Assembly: GCA_900772475.1 (NCBI GenBank)
Contig: CAAHEI010000050.1
Span: 1-6,530, forward strand
Direction of reading: 5' to 3'
DNA length: 6,530 nucleotides
Source of the DNA: Clostridia bacterium
GTDB lineage: Bacteria; Bacillota; Clostridia; TANB77; CAG-465
The notes under the pieces are model-generated. The model saw only the letters and a program-made list of their open reading frames with translations, was not told the DNA's origin and made no database searches. The stretch's first letter is position 1. Every line of letters begins with the position of its first letter. Positions 5,052-6,530 of the stretch are shown one piece after another. A program made the translations under genes and the position numbers.

Positions 5052-5103
5052 AATTTTTCCTCATTTCTTTCATTGTTTGATATGTTATGATAATTAGTCT
5101 TCT

Positions 5104-5146
5104 AACATAGCCATAACAAAACTTAGTTTCTAGTTATAACTATGTT
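5104..5146 (-). other. Leader hairpin with a loop complementary to upstream leader sequence
   Basis: 5104-5117 pairs with 5133-5146 (12 of 14 positions, with a 2-base internal loop) around a 15-base loop. The loop contains AAACTAAGTT on the minus strand, complementary to AACTTAGTTT at 5182-5173, 27 bases further upstream in the transcript. The two pairings could form a pseudoknot or mutually exclusive hairpins. No T run follows. No known riboswitch or T-box core is recognised. Confidence 0.4.
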
Positions 5147-5261
5147 GTTTCTATATTCCTCCTTCCCTTCAAAAACTAAGTTATCATCATTATTAAACAT
5201 AAGTTTCTCTTAATAAATAAGGAAATCTATCACATATATAATACTACAAAATAAGTATTAC

Positions 5262-5290
5262 AGTCTATAAATAGTCTAATGTATTGTACT
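5262..5290. promoter_or_regulatory. Operator half-site plus diverged operator copy
   Basis: AGTCTA occurs at 5262-5267 and again at 5273-5278. The second begins AGTCTAATGTATTGTACT (5273-5290), which matches the 4636 operator except at two bases in its right arm. It overlaps the predicted start (about 5287) of the minus-strand promoter. Confidence 0.6.
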
Positions 5291-5293
5291 TTT

Positions 5294-5323
5294 ATTATCA
5301 AATATAGTCTAATATATAGACAA
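5294..5323 (-). promoter_or_regulatory. Possible divergent promoter for the 105-residue gene
   Basis: The minus strand has TTGTCT (5323-5318), an 18-base spacer and GATAAT (5299-5294). The -35 is weak and the -10 matches 5 of 6. The predicted start is near 5287, giving a leader of about 235 bases. An alternative -10 (TATTAT, minus) lies further downstream, so assignment is tentative. Confidence 0.35.
5306..5321. promoter_or_regulatory. Diverged operator overlapping the XRE promoter
   Basis: AGTCTAATATATAGAC is the operator with one T missing from the right arm. It overlaps the -35 of the XRE promoter and lies between the -35 and -10 of the proposed minus-strand promoter, so one bound repressor could block both. 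The AGTCTA half-sites begin at 5262, 5273 and 5306, intervals of 11 and 33 bases. Confidence 0.62.
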
Positions 5324-5345
5324 TTTATTAAAAAAAATGTAAAAT
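5317..5345 (+). promoter_or_regulatory. Promoter of the XRE regulator
   Basis: TAGACA (5317-5322, 5 of 6) and TAAAAT (5340-5345, 5 of 6) are separated by exactly 17 bases, with an A-tract in the spacer. The start is predicted near 5352. The -35 overlaps the operator copy at 5306-5321, as expected for autorepression. Confidence 0.62.
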
Positions 5346-5379
5346 TATTATAGTAGTAAATTTATGAAAGGTTCTGATT

Positions 5380-5754
5380 ATGGATAATAGAAATGTTTTA
5401 GAAGTTTTAAGGTTTATAATTGGCAGCTATGAAGAAAAGCATAATATAAAAACTACTGAAATAGCTGAAATCTGTGGTGTAGGTCGTTCCACATTGTTTC
5501 GTATAAAATCTGGTAATTATGATTTTAACATCACATATAATCTCATCAACAAAATATTGGATGGCTTAGGTTATACTTATTCAGATTTTAATAAAATGTT
5601 AGAAGCAAATGCTCCTAATCTCTTACCAATAGAAGATGATGGATTTATACGAATTCATAAAGACTCAAGAATTTATGATTTAGTTAAAGATGCAGTTAAA
5701 TTAAATGATGAAGACTTGGATCTAGTACATAGTTTTATAAAGAAAGTGATGTAA
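5380..5754 (+). CDS. XRE-family helix-turn-helix regulator, probable repressor of this region
   Basis: 124 residues. The N-terminal part (about 5-70) is a Cro/C1-type five-helix domain: KTTEIAEICGVGRSTLFRIK contains the turn (GVGRST) and the recognition helix at about 35-43, followed by the packing helices NLINKILDGLGYTYSDF. The C-terminal half (about 85-124, ending LVHSFIKKVM) is short and charged and probably dimerises; there is no peptidase domain of the LexA/CI type and no metallopeptidase motif. AAAGG (5367-5371) is 8 bases before the ATG. It has its own promoter and terminator. Operator copies at its own promoter and ahead of three minus-strand units suggest that it binds AGTCTAATRTATTAGACT as a dimer and represses the region. 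The protein class is clear; the operator link is inferred from position. Confidence 0.88.
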   Translation: MDNRNVLEVLRFIIGSYEEKHNIKTTEIAEICGVGRSTLFRIKSGNYDFNITYNLINKILDGLGYTYSDFNKMLEANAPNLLPIEDDGFIRIHKDSRIYDLVKDAVKLNDEDLDLVHSFIKKVM

Positions 5755-5760
5755 CATAGT

Positions 5761-5784
5761 AAGACTTGAAAAAAGTCTTTTTTT
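5761..5784 (+). terminator. Intrinsic terminator of the XRE gene
   Basis: AAGACTT (5761-5767) pairs with AAGTCTT (5773-5779) around a GAAAA loop, and a run of seven T ends at 5784. It begins 6 bases after the stop codon and overlaps the 3' end of the convergent replication-initiator-like gene. Confidence 0.85.
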
Positions 5785-6530
5785 ATATCTCAATTTCTAA
5801 GTCGTCTTCAATTTCATTAATGTTATTTTCTTTAAACCATCCTGTTTCTTCATCCCACTCAATTTCGTTACTTTTTAATTTTTCAATATTGCTTAAAATA
5901 GAGTTTTTAAAATATCCGTATAAATTTTCTATCTTTTCACCATTTTCATCATGATAATCCCTAGACATAACCCTAGGAATAATATAGTGATTTATTATAA
6001 CCAGATCTTTAAACGATTCTCTTTCAAGTAAATCATCAAATAGTTTATCATAATAAAATATTTGCATATCATCTTCTTTAATAAAACCTCTATTTACTAA
6101 ATCAACGGTTAATGGATTATGTTCTTCAGCATCAAAAAAAGATGATTTTTTGGTTTTATCATCTTTATCAGTTTTATCTATTTGTTCTTTAGTATTTTGT
6201 ATATTAGTATTTATTTGTATGTCTTTTTCGGCATCTCCTTCTACGGTATGCCCTTTTTGGGTATCTGGATTATTTTTATCTTTTTCAAGGGTAATTGGTT
6301 GTTCATAAATAATATAATTATATTTATAATACCCTTTATCACCACGAGTTTGCTCAATGACAAGATAGCCATTGTCTTTTAATTCATTTAATATTGTTCG
6401 TATTGCTTTTGTATTTTCTTTACTTACGCTGACTAATCCTGCAAGGGAATAATCCCAGTCAGCAGGGAGACTTAGCATAAATGAAAGTAACCCTTTAGCT
6501 TTAAAAGATAAATTTCTATCTTGAAGATGA
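5783..6530 (-). CDS. Replication-initiator-type winged-helix protein (5' end outside window)
   Basis: The frame stays open to the right edge, so the Met at 6478 is internal: the 17 residues upstream (ending LSFKAKGLLSF) continue the domain. At least 248 residues are visible. The N-terminal winged helix of the HTH_36 type reads LSFKAKGLLSF, then MLSLPADWDYSLAGLVSVSK, then IRTILNELKDNGYL, a hallmark of replication initiator/replisome organiser proteins of Gram-positive phages, plasmids and conjugative elements. A charged, low-complexity linker (about residues 64-115 counted from that Met) rich in Asp, Lys and Thr follows. A helical C-terminal domain with NLYGYFKNSILSNIEKLK resembles the DUF6017-like ends of these proteins. 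It is transcribed towards the XRE terminator. It is the best evidence that the right part of the window belongs to a mobile element. Confidence 0.85.
   Translation of the reverse strand, partial: HLQDRNLSFKAKGLLSFMLSLPADWDYSLAGLVSVSKENTKAIRTILNELKDNGYLVIEQTRGDKGYYKYNYIIYEQPITLEKDKNNPDTQKGHTVEGDAEKDIQINTNIQNTKEQIDKTDKDDKTKKSSFFDAEEHNPLTVDLVNRGFIKEDDMQIFYYDKLFDDLLERESFKDLVIINHYIIPRVMSRDYHDENGEKIENLYGYFKNSILSNIEKLKSNEIEWDEETGWFKENNINEIEDDLEIEI

Larger units (their letters stand above)
5052..5379. other. 328-base non-coding regulatory region between divergent genes
   Basis: No gene is seen here. The right third (5262-5345) holds operators and divergent promoters. The left two thirds would be the leader of the 105-residue gene. 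It contains a long imperfect hairpin (5104-5146), a perfect 12-bp palindrome TAGTTATAACTA (5131-5142), a stray AAGGAGG on the minus strand (5158-5164) with no start codon at usable distance, and the sequence AACTTAGTTT (minus, 5182-5173), complementary to the loop of the hairpin. A six-codon minus-strand frame ATGGCTATGTTAGAAGAC-TAA lacks a ribosome site and is not called. Confidence 0.6.

Noticed and set aside
5066..5118. Six-codon minus-strand leader peptide (ATGGCTATG... within the leader)
   Set aside because: It has no ribosome site and no codon pattern suggesting attenuation, and its start lies inside the hairpin stem.
5104..5146. T-box, riboswitch or tRNA in the leader region
   Set aside because: There is no T-box motif, no tRNA-like cloverleaf and no recognised aptamer core; only simple stems are seen.
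4398..5321. CRISPR array or direct-repeat iterons
   Set aside because: The repeats are few, palindromic, unevenly spaced (33 to several hundred bases) and tied to promoters, which fits operators. The replication-initiator-like gene lies beyond them, and no iteron array is seen.

Overview
The window is AT-rich throughout (by eye well over 70% A+T). It reads cleanly with the standard bacterial code: TAA, TAG and TGA all act as stops and TGG encodes Trp. A class B sortase, a cold-shock protein, a MazF-family toxin, a WxL-free CAP-domain exoprotein and strong AAGGAGG ribosome sites point to a low-GC Firmicute (Clostridia or uncultured gut Bacilli). Species cannot be named. The right part looks like an integrated mobile element or plasmid: a replication-initiator-type winged-helix protein, an XRE repressor with repeated operators, a MazF-like toxin, an ArpU-like regulator and several small unrecognised genes. 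No integrase, transposase or attachment site lies inside the window.

Layout. Plus strand, 1-950: the tail of an unidentified gene, then a class B sortase ending at a strong terminator. 950-1107 is a short convergent spacer with an extended -10 promoter followed by a hairpin that could encode a tiny RNA on the minus strand. Minus strand, 1108-2373: a small unknown protein and a membrane-anchored protein with Ig-like repeats and a CAP domain. Minus strand, 2429-4634: a tightly packed gene train, in transcription order a small beta-rich protein, an 87-residue protein overlapping a MazF-like toxin, a four-helix membrane protein, a cold-shock protein and an ArpU-like regulator that starts with TTG directly after the cold-shock stop codon. 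4700-5051 holds another small helical gene with its own terminator. 5052-5379 is a 328-base regulatory region. 5380-5754 (plus) is an XRE regulator with its own terminator. 5783-6530 (minus) is the C-terminal part of the replication-initiator-like protein, which runs off the window.

The most interesting feature is a dispersed operator, consensus AGTCTAATRTATTAGACT. It appears as a perfect 20-bp palindrome ahead of the 87-residue gene/MazF pair, as a near-perfect copy just downstream of a TTGACA promoter ahead of the 67-residue gene, and as two diverged copies plus a half-site, phased at multiples of 11 bp, in the region between the XRE gene and the 105-residue gene. The simplest reading is that the XRE protein represses itself and at least three minus-strand transcription units, making 2429-5754 one regulon. 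This is inferred from sequence and position; no binding data are available.
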